A stretch of DNA of 64,000 nt, taken from assembly GCF_002210105.1 (NCBI RefSeq), contig NZ_AQQU01000005.1, positions 62,001-126,000 of the forward strand, given 5' to 3'. Shown here in pieces: positions 1-9,497 of the stretch. The notes under the pieces are model-generated. The model had not been told where the DNA came from. It saw only the letters and a program-made list of their open reading frames with translations, and ran no database searches. Source of the DNA: Oceanicola sp. 22II-s10i (GTDB taxonomy: Bacteria; Pseudomonadota; Alphaproteobacteria; Rhodobacterales; Rhodobacteraceae). A program made the translations under genes and the position numbers. Every line of letters starts with the position of its first letter. The stretch's first letter is position 1.

Positions 1-152
1 CCCGGATCGAGCACGGCGACCAGTTCGACCATCATGTCCCCCGCATCGCGCAGGTCCTGCACCAGACGCGCCTCGGCATCCGACGGGAACGAGGCCGTCA
101 GTAGGTCGGAAATGGTGTCCCGGTCTTCGGGCAGGACAAAACGGAGTAGCAT
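1..152 (-). CDS. GNAT-family N-acetyltransferase, N-terminal fragment
   Basis: The gene starts at the ATG complementary to 150-152 and runs off the left edge, so only about 50 residues are visible. The fragment begins MLLRFVLPEDRDTISDLL and continues with FPSDAEARLVQDLRDAG and a hydrophobic strand MVELVAVLDP. This is the layout of the first strand, helix and second strand of YhbS-like GNAT acetyltransferases (R/P-x-D-x-x-I opening, then a helix with EARLV-LR). The acetyl-CoA loop lies outside the window, so substrate and activity cannot be judged. The family call is an inference from the N-terminal pattern alone. Confidence 0.6.
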   Translation of the reverse strand, partial: MLLRFVLPEDRDTISDLLTASFPSDAEARLVQDLRDAGDMMVELVAVLDP

Positions 153-385
153 CGGCGGGCGGTCCGGATAACATGGCGCAAGATACGCCGCTGCAGATGG
201 TCAGCTAGCCAAAGGGCAGGACCAAGGCGCAAGGGCGGTGCCCTCGATTTTCACGCGGCCCATTGCGGGCATGTCACAATTGTCTGGAAAATAGGCGGAA
301 AGTCCGCTGACGTCAGCGACGTGTCATCGCCCGGATGCTGGTCGCGTCTTGCCGAGGGGCGCGGAACTCAGGACAGGAGAAAGTC

Positions 386-790
386 ATGCACGTCACCGGA
401 CACTGCCATTGCGGCGCCATCCGCTTCGAAGCCGAGATCGACCCGGCCGAGATCCGGATCTGCCACTGCACCGACTGCCAGCGGCTGTCGGGTTCGGCGT
501 TCCGGGTCAACGTCTTCGCCGACGATGACCGGTTCCGGCTGCTCGGCGGCAGTCCGAAGAGCTACGTGAAGATCGCGGACAGCGGCAACCGGCGGCTCCA
601 TGCCTTCTGCGCGGATTGCGGGACGCCGGTCTATGCCACGTCGGAGGGTCCGGGGCCGAAGCGCTTCGGGCTCAGGGTCGGCACGCTGGACAATGCCGCC
701 GACCTGATCCCGTCGCTTCAGATATGGACCCGCTCGGCCCTGCCGTGGCTGGGCGACATCGGCGCCCTGCCCGGCCACGAAGGCCAGTAG
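386..790 (+). CDS. GFA family (glutathione-dependent formaldehyde-activating enzyme-like) protein
   Basis: This 134-residue protein has the cysteine pattern of the GFA/CENP-V zinc fold: C7-x-C9-G, C26-x-C28-x-x-C31 (CHCTDCQ) and C75-x-x-C78 (CADCG). The ATG at 386 is preferred because CAGGAGAA lies just upstream and the GHCHCG zinc motif begins five residues in; an upstream ATG at 335 in the same frame would add an unrelated 17-residue tail. Family members bind zinc, and some act on S-hydroxymethylglutathione, but many in this order have no proven substrate. The length is typical of single-domain members. The gene is convergent with the VOC gene that follows, 21 bases away. Confidence 0.88.
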   Translation: MHVTGHCHCGAIRFEAEIDPAEIRICHCTDCQRLSGSAFRVNVFADDDRFRLLGGSPKSYVKIADSGNRRLHAFCADCGTPVYATSEGPGPKRFGLRVGTLDNAADLIPSLQIWTRSALPWLGDIGALPGHEGQ

Positions 791-811
791 AGCGCCGGGG
801 CCGATGCGCGG

Positions 812-1192
812 TCAGCCGCGATAGAGCGCGCAGAGCTTGTTGCCGTCCGGATCGCGGACATAGGCCAGGTGCATCCCGCTGGGACGCGGGCCGGGGGCCT
901 CCTCGATCGAGGTGCCGCCATTGGCGACGGCGACATCGTGGAACTCCACCACCTGCTCGGGCGAGGTGCATTTGAAGCCGATGGTGCCGCCGTTGGCGCC
1001 GGTCGCGGGCTGGCCGTCGATCGGTTCGGAAATGCCGAAGCTGTTGCCGTCGTGGCGATAGAACAGACGGATGTCGCCCTTGGCATTGGTGTTCTGGACG
1101 GGTTCACCCGCGCCGAGAACGCCGAGCACGGCGTTGTAGAACTTGCGGGACCGCTCGATGTCGTTCGAGCCGACCATGACGTGATTGAACAA
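812..1192 (-). CDS. VOC family (glyoxalase/bleomycin resistance-like) protein
   Basis: This 126-residue protein has the vicinal-oxygen-chelate fold signature: an opening FNHVMVGSNDIERSRKFY, a middle G-x-IGFKC segment, and a closing YVRDPDGNKLCALYRG, which is the usual metal-site strand before the C-terminus. The start is taken as TTG at 1192 because GGAGG lies five bases upstream. ATG codons further upstream would add a low-complexity Arg/Pro tail, and the internal ATG (VMVG) would cut the first strand. The enzyme class (dioxygenase, glyoxalase or antibiotic binding) cannot be told from sequence. It is divergent from the acyl-CoA dehydrogenase. Confidence 0.87.
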   Translation of the reverse strand: MFNHVMVGSNDIERSRKFYNAVLGVLGAGEPVQNTNAKGDIRLFYRHDGNSFGISEPIDGQPATGANGGTIGFKCTSPEQVVEFHDVAVANGGTSIEEAPGPRPSGMHLAYVRDPDGNKLCALYRG

Positions 1193-1432
1193 ACCTGCCT
1201 CCTCCGGGACTGGACCGCGCGTGCTGCGCGGCGGACCGGGATCGGCCCGCACCGAATGGGTAGACCGGCAGGCGAGCGGCGTGAAGGGGCGAGTTGCGGA
1301 ATGCAGGGACCTGTCCCGTCCCGCGGCGGCGGACCGACGCATCCGTATAATCTGCCGCGAAACTATTGGTTGATCCCGGCCCCGCTCTCAGGGTTCCTGT
1401 CCCAACCAGACGAAACGCGGGGAGGCGGGGTC

Positions 1433-2584
1433 ATGAGCGATCGGAACCAGGGCGAGACGGACGAGGCACGGGCGGAGGACCTGCTGCGGCAGGCGCAGGA
1501 CTTTGCCGACCAGGTGATCGCACCGAGGGCTGCGGAGTGGGACCGGACGAACACCTACGACATCGACACCCTGCGCGAGGCGTCGCGCTTCGGCTGGATG
1601 GGCCTGCAGGTGCCGCGCGATCAGGGCGGGCTCGGCCTGCCCTTCTCGGTCAAGTCGCGGCTGAGCGAGGTTCTGGCCGGTGCAGATTTCGGCTTCTCGC
1701 TGTCGCTCATCAACTCGACCAACATCGGTTACAAGCTGTGCCGCGATGCCCCGCATCTGGCGGAACGCTACCTGTCCGACCTGATCAGCGCCCGGCGGCT
1801 CGGCAGCACCGCGCTGACCGAACCCGGCGCGGGGACGGATTTCGCGGCGATCTCCACCACGGCCACTCGCGACGGCGATGGCTGGCGGCTGAACGGGACC
1901 AAGGCGTGGATCATCAACGCCGCGGCCTCGGACCTGATCATCCTTTACGCGCAGACGGAGCCCGGCAGCCGGGGCGCGGGCATCGCCGCCTTCCTGATCG
2001 ACGGGCAGCGCGAGGGGTTCTCGCGGCTCGACCGGTTCGAGCTGTCAGGGCAGCATTCCATCGGCGTCGGCGGGTTCGAGCTGAAGAACTACCACGCGCG
2101 GGACGACGAGATGATGCAGGCGCCCGGTCAGGCGTTCAAATACGCGCTGACCGACATCAACGGGGCGCGGACCTATGTCGGGGCCATGTGCTGCGGCATG
2201 GTGGCCGCGGCGCTGAAGATCGCCGCCGAGTACGGGCGGCGGCGCGAGACCTTCGGGCGCAGGCTGGTGGAGCATCAGGGCTGGCGCTGGTCGCTGGGCG
2301 AGGCGGACATGGACCTCGCCGCCGCGCGGGCGCTGGTGCGTCATGCCGAAGCGCGGATCGACGCGGGGCTGGAAGCGCGGTTCGAATCCGCGCGGGCCAA
2401 GCTCTTCGCGACCCGGATGGCCGAGCGTCACCTGCCCGCGCTCGCGCAGCTCATGGGGGCCGAGGGTCTGAGCGCGAAGTATCCGTTCGGGCGGCACATC
2501 CAGGGGGCGAAGATCTCGGGGTTCGTGGACGGATCGTCGGAGATTCTGCTGGACGGGCTGTCGATGCAATATGCCAAGGGGTGA
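1433..2584 (+). CDS. acyl-CoA dehydrogenase family protein
   Basis: This 383-residue FAD-dependent acyl-CoA dehydrogenase homolog starts at an ATG with GGAGG 8-12 bases upstream. It shows the N-terminal helical domain, the beta-domain signature LTEPGAGTDFAAI with GTKAWIINA, and the C-terminal helical domain with RRETFGRRLVEHQG. Where the catalytic glutamate normally sits (YEGTSEI in short- and medium-chain enzymes) this protein has VDGSSEI, so Asp replaces Glu. It stands alone, without an ETF or thiolase neighbour, so the substrate is unknown. Acyl-CoA oxidation is likely but not assured given the changed base. Confidence 0.9.
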   Translation: MSDRNQGETDEARAEDLLRQAQDFADQVIAPRAAEWDRTNTYDIDTLREASRFGWMGLQVPRDQGGLGLPFSVKSRLSEVLAGADFGFSLSLINSTNIGYKLCRDAPHLAERYLSDLISARRLGSTALTEPGAGTDFAAISTTATRDGDGWRLNGTKAWIINAAASDLIILYAQTEPGSRGAGIAAFLIDGQREGFSRLDRFELSGQHSIGVGGFELKNYHARDDEMMQAPGQAFKYALTDINGARTYVGAMCCGMVAAALKIAAEYGRRRETFGRRLVEHQGWRWSLGEADMDLAAARALVRHAEARIDAGLEARFESARAKLFATRMAERHLPALAQLMGAEGLSAKYPFGRHIQGAKISGFVDGSSEILLDGLSMQYAKG

Positions 2585-2786
2585 AAGCCACAATGGCAGG
2601 TCGTCGGGCGTAGTCTGCGGTTCGCCTTGCATGTTGAGACAGGGCGCGGAGCCGCGCATCGACGGGCCGCCGGTTCGGCGATCCGACGCTTGAACGGCAG
2701 TGATTTATGACAACCAAGTCGGCGCGCAGACCGAGCGTGGCGCTGGCGGTGGCCAAATCGCCGGGCCGAGGGGGCGGCCCGGCGAG

Positions 2787-2850
2787 GCCTCTCGTGCATT
2801 GCGAAGCAATGCACTGCCGGCAGGCGATTGCCACGCAATCGCCGAGAGGC
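2787..2850. repeat. cloverleaf-like nested inverted repeat
   Basis: An outer 8-bp stem GCCTCTCG (2787-2794) / CGAGAGGC (2843-2850) encloses two perfect 9-bp hairpins with 3-base loops: GTGCATTGC-gaa-GCAATGCAC (2794-2814) and GGCGATTGC-cac-GCAATCGCC (2823-2843). The inner hairpins share one end base each with the outer stem. The palindrome TGCCGGCA joins them. The piece CTCTCGGCGATTG recurs in part at about 2952-2964, before the groL end. The structure is seen directly; its function is unknown. Confidence 0.75.
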
Positions 2851-2877
2851 GGCGGCCTTCGGCCTTGATTCCGCGCC
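2851..2877. repeat. extragenic repeat core, copy 1 (see 54782-54806)
   Basis: A GGCGGCC-TTCG-GGCC hairpin leads into TTGATTCCGCGCC. The same block, with one base removed from each arm of the hairpin (a compensatory pair of deletions), occurs at 54782-54806 in another intergenic spacer more than 50 kb away. Confidence 0.65.
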
Positions 2878-2902
2878 TTGGTGCTCTTGCCTCCCAAAAG
2901 AG

Positions 2903-2928
2903 AAGGCCCCCGACGATGCGGGGGCCTT
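2903..2928 (-). terminator. groESL rho-independent terminator (probably bidirectional)
   Basis: A GC-rich stem AAGGCCCCCG (2903-2912) / CGGGGGCCTT (2919-2928) has a 6-base loop. On the minus strand it is followed by TCTCTTTTGG, giving a T-rich tail about 100 bases after the groL stop. It could also stop transcripts arriving from the convergent acyl-CoA dehydrogenase. Confidence 0.8.
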
Positions 2929-2993
2929 TCCAACTTCGTTCAGGCGGTGGCCTCTCGGCGATTGGCCTTGCGGCCATTCGCCTGTCGGCTCCC

Positions 2994-3019
2994 AGTCCAA
3001 ATCGCGGAGCGATTTGGAC

Positions 3020-3020
<1 letters not shown>
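2994..3020. repeat. 12-bp perfect hairpin overlapping the groL stop codon
   Basis: AGTCCAAATCGC (2994-3005) pairs exactly with GCGATTTGGACT (3009-3020) around a 3-base loop. The last base is the final base of the groL TAA on the minus strand. It lies upstream of the true terminator and may stabilise the mRNA 3' end or be another extragenic repeat. Confidence 0.65.
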
Positions 3021-4675
<1,655 letters not shown>

Positions 4676-4698
4676 TCAGGATTTCGGGGAGGAAGCGA

Positions 4699-4986
4699 TC
4701 AGGCGGTGATGCCCAGAATGTCGCTTTCCTTCATGATGAGCAGCTCTTCGCCGTCGATGGTCACTTCGGTGCCGGACCATTTGCCGAACAGGATGCGGTC
4801 GCCGGCCTTGACCGACATCGCGATCAGTTCGCCGGAGTCCTTGCGGGCGCCTTCGCCGCAGGAAACGACTTCGCCTTCCGAGGGCTTTTCTTTCGCGCTG
4901 TCGGGGATGATCAGACCGCCCTTGGTCTTTTCTTCGCTTTCCACGCGGCGGACGAGCACGCGGTCATGAAGCGGTTTGAATGCCAT
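4699..4986 (-). CDS. groS: co-chaperonin GroES (10 kDa)
   Basis: This 95-residue GroES begins [16 protein letters not shown]. The start at 4986 is chosen over an upstream in-frame Met because AAGGAG sits just before it and the family begins at this MAFKPLHD. The mobile loop, with [20 protein letters not shown], binds GroEL; the roof region and the C-terminal [13 protein letters not shown] are present. It is the first gene of the groESL operon, and its promoter region carries an HrcA operator. Confidence 0.99.
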   Translation of the reverse strand: MAFKPLHDRVLVRRVESEEKTKGGLIIPDSAKEKPSEGEVVSCGEGARKDSGELIAMSVKAGDRILFGKWSGTEVTIDGEELLIMKESDILGITA

Positions 4987-5052
4987 GTCTGAGGCTCCTT
5001 GGCTCACAGTTTGTATTCCCTGTCCCCCGGTGCGCTCCTCGGCCCGAGGGCG

Positions 5053-5079
5053 TTATCACTCACCAGTGGCGAGTGCTAA
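5053..5079 (-). promoter_or_regulatory. CIRCE operator (HrcA binding site) upstream of groESL
   Basis: TTATCACTC-N9-GAGTGCTAA matches the CIRCE inverted repeat TTAGCACTC-N9-GAGTGCTAA with a single mismatch in one arm. It lies just downstream of the predicted -10 box and 67 bases before the groS ATG, where bound HrcA would block transcription until heat shock. The hrcA gene itself is not in this window. Confidence 0.93.
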
Positions 5080-5086
5080 CGGCGCG

Positions 5087-5115
5087 TAGGTAAGGAGGTG
5101 GCGGAAGTGTGTCAA
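5087..5115 (-). promoter_or_regulatory. groESL promoter (-35 TTGACA, -10 TACCTA)
   Basis: On the minus strand TTGACA (5110-5115) is followed after exactly 17 bases by TACCTA (5087-5092). The -35 is perfect and the -10 is weak, as is common in this group. Position relative to CIRCE supports a housekeeping-type promoter repressed by HrcA. Confidence 0.7.
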
Positions 5116-5213
5116 GCGCGGGAAGCGGAGAATTTTTCGCTGCTCCGCGGCGGGCCAGATGGAACATTCGGGCTGTTCGGGCGTCCTATCCACTGTGAGC
5201 CGAGGAGTCCACC

Positions 5214-5573
5214 ATGCCCCAGCAAAGCGACATCTGGCAGATCGAGGAATTGCTCTGGACCGGCGGCACCGACGCCTTCCGGCGCAGGATGGCGGATGGT
5301 TGCCTGATGGCGTTTCCCGGCATCGGCACCCTGCAGGGCGAGCAGATTCTGGAGAGCCTCAAGGAAGCGCCCCGCTGGCAGAGCGTCGAGATGGAAGGCC
5401 GCCACGTGTCCGAGACCGACGGGCTGACCGTCCTCAGCTACCGTGCCCGCGCCGTGCGCGAGGGCGATCCGGTCTGCGAGGCGCTGTGCACCTCGACATG
5501 GATCTGGCGCGACGGCGGCTGGCTGCTGGTGCAGCACCAGCAGAGCCCGGTGCACAGCGAAGCGATCGCCTGA
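5214..5573 (+). CDS. nuclear transport factor 2 / DUF4440-like protein
   Basis: This 119-residue protein is likely to adopt the NTF2-like cone fold. It has an N-terminal helix (IWQIEELLWTGGTDAFRRRM), a strand CLMAFPGIGTLQG, then VLSYRARAV and the closing STWIWRDGGWLLVQHQQSP, which is the standard DUF4440/SnoaL pattern of a Trp-rich strand followed by a strand ending in HQQ. Such proteins are often small ligand-binding proteins or isomerases of unknown substrate. The gene is monocistronic and convergent with the DUF2161 gene 10 bases downstream. Confidence 0.8.
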   Translation: MPQQSDIWQIEELLWTGGTDAFRRRMADGCLMAFPGIGTLQGEQILESLKEAPRWQSVEMEGRHVSETDGLTVLSYRARAVREGDPVCEALCTSTWIWRDGGWLLVQHQQSPVHSEAIA

Positions 5574-5583
5574 CTTGGGCGGC

Positions 5584-6264
5584 TCAGGCGTCGTCCGGCA
5601 GCGCGTCCGACCAGTCGGCGAGCCCCCGGCGCCCCTGATCGGTCAGCGCATAGACCCCGCGCTCGACCTTCTCGAACCAGCCGTAGTGATCGTCGGCCAT
5701 GATCCGCGTGGCAGACGTGACCCCGGTCGCCTTCGCGACCGTCGCCCCGCGCTCGGCCCCCGCTCCGGCGAGGAACCGGGCGCAGCGCAGGGCGTCCTGA
5801 CGGTAGCTCGTCACGATGCCATGCCGGGTCGCGCCGCCGTCGTTGGGATCACCCGCCCGGCGGGACCATTCGCGCAGCAGGCGCTGACGCTTCACACCCG
5901 ACTTGCGCGGCGTGTAGGGGCCGGGATCGCACTGCACCTCGACGTGGCCGTCCGACAGCCGCACATGGATCAGCCCCAGCCCGAGCCGACGGCAGAGCGT
6001 CACCTCGGCGGCCAGCGCCTTGCGGCCCTTCCTGGGCTTGGGCACGGCGAGATAGACGGTTTCCGACACCGCCAGCCGCGCCACGCCCTGATGCAGCAGC
6101 GACAGGGTGAACCCGGTCTTCAGTTCGATCACCACCGGATCGTCCGGCGCATCCGGGCGCAGGGCCACGACATCCGCCGCCCCGACCTCGCCCTTCACGT
6201 CGAAGCCACGCGCGGTCAGCCATGCCTTGATCGGCGGATAGAGATCCCGTTCCCGCGTCGCCAC
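5584..6264 (-). CDS. DUF2161 family PD-(D/E)XK-type putative phosphodiesterase
   Basis: The protein is about 226 residues long. The N-terminal half carries a restriction-endonuclease-like core: RERDLYPPIKAWLTARGFDVKGEVGAADVVAL, with Glu in the first helix and strand, then the VVIELKTGF motif supplying E-x-K, then LLHQGVARL. The C-terminal half looks like a winged helix (VAKATGVTSATRIMADDHYGWFEKVERGVYALTDQG). The start is taken as GTG 6264 because family members begin right before the (E)RDLYPP segment; an ATG at 6330 would overlap the divergent ZIP gene. The function is unknown; DNA or RNA cleavage is inferred from the fold only. Confidence 0.8.
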   Translation of the reverse strand: MATRERDLYPPIKAWLTARGFDVKGEVGAADVVALRPDAPDDPVVIELKTGFTLSLLHQGVARLAVSETVYLAVPKPRKGRKALAAEVTLCRRLGLGLIHVRLSDGHVEVQCDPGPYTPRKSGVKRQRLLREWSRRAGDPNDGGATRHGIVTSYRQDALRCARFLAGAGAERGATVAKATGVTSATRIMADDHYGWFEKVERGVYALTDQGRRGLADWSDALPDDA

Positions 6265-6328
6265 GCCTGCCCTGCCCCGTTTTCCCCAGCCTAGCGCCTG
6301 ACGGGCGCGCAACCAATGGTCTTGGCCC

Positions 6329-7027
6329 ATGATGCTGTTCCTCGTCGTCGCCATCGTCTCCGCCGCCCTGATCCTCGGCGCGGTCTGGGGGCTTTACGGT
6401 CCGCTGCCCTCGCCGGTTGAGGGGTTCATGGTGGCGCTGGCTGGCGGGGCGCTGATCGTTTCGGTGACGATCGAACTGATCGAGCCGGCTTCGCACCACC
6501 TCGCGTTTCCATGGCTCGCGGTGGCCACGCTCGGCGGGGCGGCGGGGTTCACGCTGGCCGACCGCTGGCTTGACCACAGCACGGCCGAGAGCGAGGGCAC
6601 CGGCCTGCTGCTGGCGATCACCTTCGACGGGGTGCCCGAGAACCTCGCCCTCGGCGTCGCGCTGATCGGCGCGGGCTGGCAGGAGGTCGCGGCGCTGGCG
6701 GGGGCCATCCTGCTGTCGAACCTGCCCGAGGCGGCGGGCGGCGCGAAGGAGATGCGCGCGGGCGGCATGTCGCGTGGCCGGGCACTTGGGCTCTGGTCCG
6801 CGACGGCGGGGCTGCTGGCGGCGGCGGCCGTCGCGGGGAACCTGCTGCTGCGGGACGCCGGGCCACAGACGCTGGCCGCGATCCGCTGCGTCGCCGCCGG
6901 GGCCGTCACCGCCTCGCTGGCAACCGAGGTCTTTCCGCAGGCGTTCCGCGAGGACCACTACGGCACCGGGATCGCCGTCGCCATCGGGCTGCTTACGGCG
7001 TTCGGGCTGTCATTGCTCGCGGGTTGA
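6329..7027 (+). CDS. ZIP-family metal permease
   Basis: This 232-residue integral membrane protein has about seven to eight hydrophobic segments. The ZIP signature is visible in TM4 (ITFDGVPENLALGVAL, corresponding to the usual H-x-PEG helix) and TM5 (ILLSNLPEAAGGAKEM). The His usually found in TM4 is replaced by Asp, which occurs in a divergent ZIP subgroup and may alter metal choice. Likely role: uptake of Zn2+, Fe2+ or Mn2+ across the inner membrane. Two adjacent ATGs (6329, 6332) could start it. It is divergent from the DUF2161 gene with a very short promoter space. Confidence 0.8.
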   Translation: MMLFLVVAIVSAALILGAVWGLYGPLPSPVEGFMVALAGGALIVSVTIELIEPASHHLAFPWLAVATLGGAAGFTLADRWLDHSTAESEGTGLLLAITFDGVPENLALGVALIGAGWQEVAALAGAILLSNLPEAAGGAKEMRAGGMSRGRALGLWSATAGLLAAAAVAGNLLLRDAGPQTLAAIRCVAAGAVTASLATEVFPQAFREDHYGTGIAVAIGLLTAFGLSLLAG

Positions 7028-7165
7028 TCGGAGCGTCCGCAAAGGCTAGGACAGGGACATCCGACGAGGAGTGCCCTGACGGTGATCAACTGATCCGGCG
7101 ATAGCCACCGCGAACGACTCCGGCCAACGGCACGGGGTCCGTGCACTCTTCCCACAGGATACATC

Positions 7166-7684
7166 ATGAGAGACATCATCTACGACGTGGCCGTCTCGGC
7201 CGACGGCTACATCTGCGCGCCCGGCGGCGACACCTCGGCCTTTCCGTTCGAGGGCGATCACGTGGACGCCTACCTCGCCCGCATGCAGGGCTACGCCACC
7301 GCCATCATGGGCCGCGCGTCCTACGAGGCGGGCTATGCCTTCGGCATGACGCCCGGCGCGAACCCCTACCCATGGATGGACACGCATGTCGTCAGCGAAA
7401 CGCTCGACCTGCCCGCTTCGGGCGAGGTGCGCCGGATCGCGCTGACCGACGTGGCCGCGCTGAAGGAGAGCGACGGAGCGCCCATCTACCTCTGCGGCGG
7501 CGGCAGGCTGGCCGGCGCGCTGCTGAAGGCCGGCCTGATCGACCGCGTGATCCTGAAATGCGCACCGATCCTGCTGGGTGGCGGCGTGCCGGTCTTCGGC
7601 GGCATCCCCCTGCCCGTTTCCGCCCGCGCCGAAGCCGCGACCGACCACGCATCCGGCGTCAGAACGCTGAGTTTCCGGCTCTGA
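7166..7684 (+). CDS. dihydrofolate reductase family (RibD C-terminal-like) protein
   Basis: This 172-residue protein opens with IIYDVAVSADGYICAPGGDTSAFPF, the N-terminal strand and loop of the RibD_C/DHFR-like fold. It continues with TAIMGRASYEAGYAFG and the nucleotide-binding PIYLCGGGRLAGALLKAGLIDRVILKCAPILLGGGVPVFGG. Stand-alone members of this family are NAD(P)H-dependent reductases of unknown substrate, not folate enzymes. It lies upstream of the pyrophosphatase gene with a 99-base gap and is probably separately expressed. Confidence 0.88.
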   Translation: MRDIIYDVAVSADGYICAPGGDTSAFPFEGDHVDAYLARMQGYATAIMGRASYEAGYAFGMTPGANPYPWMDTHVVSETLDLPASGEVRRIALTDVAALKESDGAPIYLCGGGRLAGALLKAGLIDRVILKCAPILLGGGVPVFGGIPLPVSARAEAATDHASGVRTLSFRL

Positions 7685-7783
7685 TCGTCGCACCCGTCCG
7701 GAGTGGCTTCCGGGCGGGTGACAAAGGCGCGGCCCGCCGCTATACCGCGCCGCGACAGACATTCCCATCACGGACGGACAGAC

Positions 7784-8704
7784 ATGACGATCAAGGTTTT
7801 CGGCCACAAATCCCCCGACACCGACTCCACCGGCTCGCCGCTCATCTGGGCGTGGTACCTGAGCGAAATCCGGGGCCAGAAGGCCGAGGCGAAGCTTCTG
7901 GGCGAGCCGAACACCGAAGCGGCCTTCGTTCTGAAGAAATGGGGCTACGACAAGCCCGAGATCATCACGGACGTGGCCGAGGACGACAAGGTCGTCATCG
8001 TCGACACCAACAACCCGGCGGAACTGCCCGCGGGGATCAACGGCGCGGACATCATCCAGATCATCGACCACCACAAGCTGGCCGGCGGGCTGGAGACGAA
8101 AGGCCCGATCGACATCACGATCAAGCCGCTCGCCTGCACCGCGACCATCATGCACAACCTGATGGGCCCGAATGCCGACAAGATGACCGACGGCATCAAG
8201 GGCCTGATGCTGTCGTGCATCCTGTCCGACACGCTGGAATTCCGCTCGCCCACCACGACCGAGCAGGACAAGGCGCTGGCCGAGAAGCTGGCCGGTGAAC
8301 TGGGCGTCGACCTCTCCGCCTATGCGTCGGAAATGTTCGAAGCCAAATCGGACGTCGGCGCGTTCTCGGATGCCGAGCTGCTGCGCATGGACTCCAAGGA
8401 ATACTCGGTCGGCGGCAAGGACTTCCGCGTCTCGGTTCTGGAAACGACTGCGCCCAAGCTGATCCTCGACCGCAAGGACAGCCTGATGGCCTCCATGGTG
8501 GATGTCGCGAAAGAGGACGGCGCGGATCAGGTCCTGCTGTTCGTCGTGGACATCCTGAACGAGGAAGCGACGCTGCTGGTCCCCAACGATCTGGTGAAGG
8601 GCCTGGCCGAGAAGAGCTTTGGCGCGACCGTGTCCGGAAACACCGTGGTGCTGCCGGGGATCATGAGCCGCAAGAAGCAGATCATTCCCTCGCTCAAGGT
8701 CTGA
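7784..8704 (+). CDS. ppaC: manganese-dependent inorganic pyrophosphatase (family II)
   Basis: This 306-residue DHH-family pyrophosphatase hydrolyses PPi to phosphate in the cytosol, pulling biosynthetic reactions forward. The metal ligands are visible: H8 with D12 and D14 in GHKSPDTDS, D74 in VDTNN, and the D95-H96-H97 motif. The C-terminal substrate clamp SRKKQ is at 295-299. No CBS or DRTGG insert is present, so it is the compact catalytic form. It ends in a clear terminator at 8729-8756. Confidence 0.97.
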   Translation: MTIKVFGHKSPDTDSTGSPLIWAWYLSEIRGQKAEAKLLGEPNTEAAFVLKKWGYDKPEIITDVAEDDKVVIVDTNNPAELPAGINGADIIQIIDHHKLAGGLETKGPIDITIKPLACTATIMHNLMGPNADKMTDGIKGLMLSCILSDTLEFRSPTTTEQDKALAEKLAGELGVDLSAYASEMFEAKSDVGAFSDAELLRMDSKEYSVGGKDFRVSVLETTAPKLILDRKDSLMASMVDVAKEDGADQVLLFVVDILNEEATLLVPNDLVKGLAEKSFGATVSGNTVVLPGIMSRKKQIIPSLKV

Positions 8705-8728
8705 GCCTTCGCAGACTCAGGACATTGG

Positions 8729-8756
8729 AAAGGCGCCCCGGCAAGGGCGCCTTTTT
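8729..8756 (+). terminator. rho-independent terminator of ppaC
   Basis: AAAGGCGCCC (8729-8738) pairs with GGGCGCCTTT (8745-8754) around a 6-base loop, followed by TT. It lies 25 bases after the ppaC stop and may also serve the convergent gene ending at 8779. Confidence 0.88.
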
Positions 8757-8778
8757 CGTCAAGATCGTCCGGCGGCGA

Positions 8779-9273
8779 TCAATTCAACCGGATGCTGTTG
8801 TACCATTTGTCGAAATCGGGCCGGTAGGCGTTGAAGACCTCGGGCGTTGTGATCAGGATCAGCAGGTAGCTTCCTCGTTTTCCCACACCATAGCCGCCAA
8901 AGACCAGTCGCCCGCCGTCCTGCGCGCGGACGGTCCGATACCACGACCAGCCCTGCCCCGAGCCCGAGTCGATCTGCGTCCAGCGACCGGCCGGAATGCC
9001 CGTGACGTCGACGCCGAAGGCCTCGATTTCCCGCGCCTCTTCCGGCGCGCCCAGCTTGGCGATACCGATGACCCGGACCCCGTCGCTGTCGCCCACCAGA
9101 CCGCCCCATCCGCTGCCGAACTCTTTCGTCGTGATCTTCGTGTCGTCGGGAACGAGCATCGAGAATCCGTAGTCCGGCGCGGAATAGGTGCGCCACCCCT
9201 GTGCCATGGCTGCCGATGCGGCAGACAGGGTCACCATCAAGATCAGGCCGAATACTAAAGTAACATATTTCAC
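8779..9273 (-). CDS. secreted/periplasmic protein of unknown function
   Basis: I do not recognise this 164-residue protein. A GTG start at 9273, with GGAGG upstream, gives a clean signal peptide: a short basic start (VKY), the hydrophobic stretch VTLVFGLILMVTLSAASAA and an AMA-Q cleavage site. The mature part begins with GWRTYSAPDYGFSMLVPDD and ends FDKWYNSIRLN, a pattern seen in small secreted proteins with a PsbP- or lipoprotein-like fold (an opening Y..GFS..VP). It has no cysteines and no transmembrane helices after the signal. It is divergent from the His-rich secreted protein at 9498, sharing a 224-base promoter region, so the two could be co-regulated. Confidence 0.75.
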   Translation of the reverse strand: MKYVTLVFGLILMVTLSAASAAMAQGWRTYSAPDYGFSMLVPDDTKITTKEFGSGWGGLVGDSDGVRVIGIAKLGAPEEAREIEAFGVDVTGIPAGRWTQIDSGSGQGWSWYRTVRAQDGGRLVFGGYGVGKRGSYLLILITTPEVFNAYRPDFDKWYNSIRLN

Positions 9274-9497
9274 GACACACGCCCTCCAGACCCAAACGTC
9301 GTGTTCGCCGACGGCTCCTCCCGCCTTTCCGCAGGCTGCACCTCGGACACGGAGCGCAGCGTTGGTCAGTTTCCGGATTCCCGCAAACGAAATGTTCAAC
9401 GCCAGGATCCGCGACAGATTGCACCCTCACGGAAATGGCACTTCGTTTCGCATTCGGACCTCTGCATATTACCTCTGACGAACCACGTGAGGACAGG

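Larger units (their letters stand above)
2585..3019. other. hairpin-rich intergenic spacer between acyl-CoA dehydrogenase and groL
   Basis: No convincing gene is present in this 435-base spacer between two convergent genes. It is packed with inverted repeats: a three-stem cruciform at 2787-2850, a repeat core at 2851-2877 shared with 54782-54806, a strong terminator at 2903-2928 and a 12-bp perfect hairpin at 2994-3020. The high density of structure suggests a mosaic of extragenic repeats together with transcription termination of groESL. Confidence 0.7.

Noticed and set aside
6265-6354. N-terminal extension of the DUF2161 protein from ATG 6354 or 6330
   Set aside because: It would overlap the divergent ZIP gene and adds residues outside the family domain.
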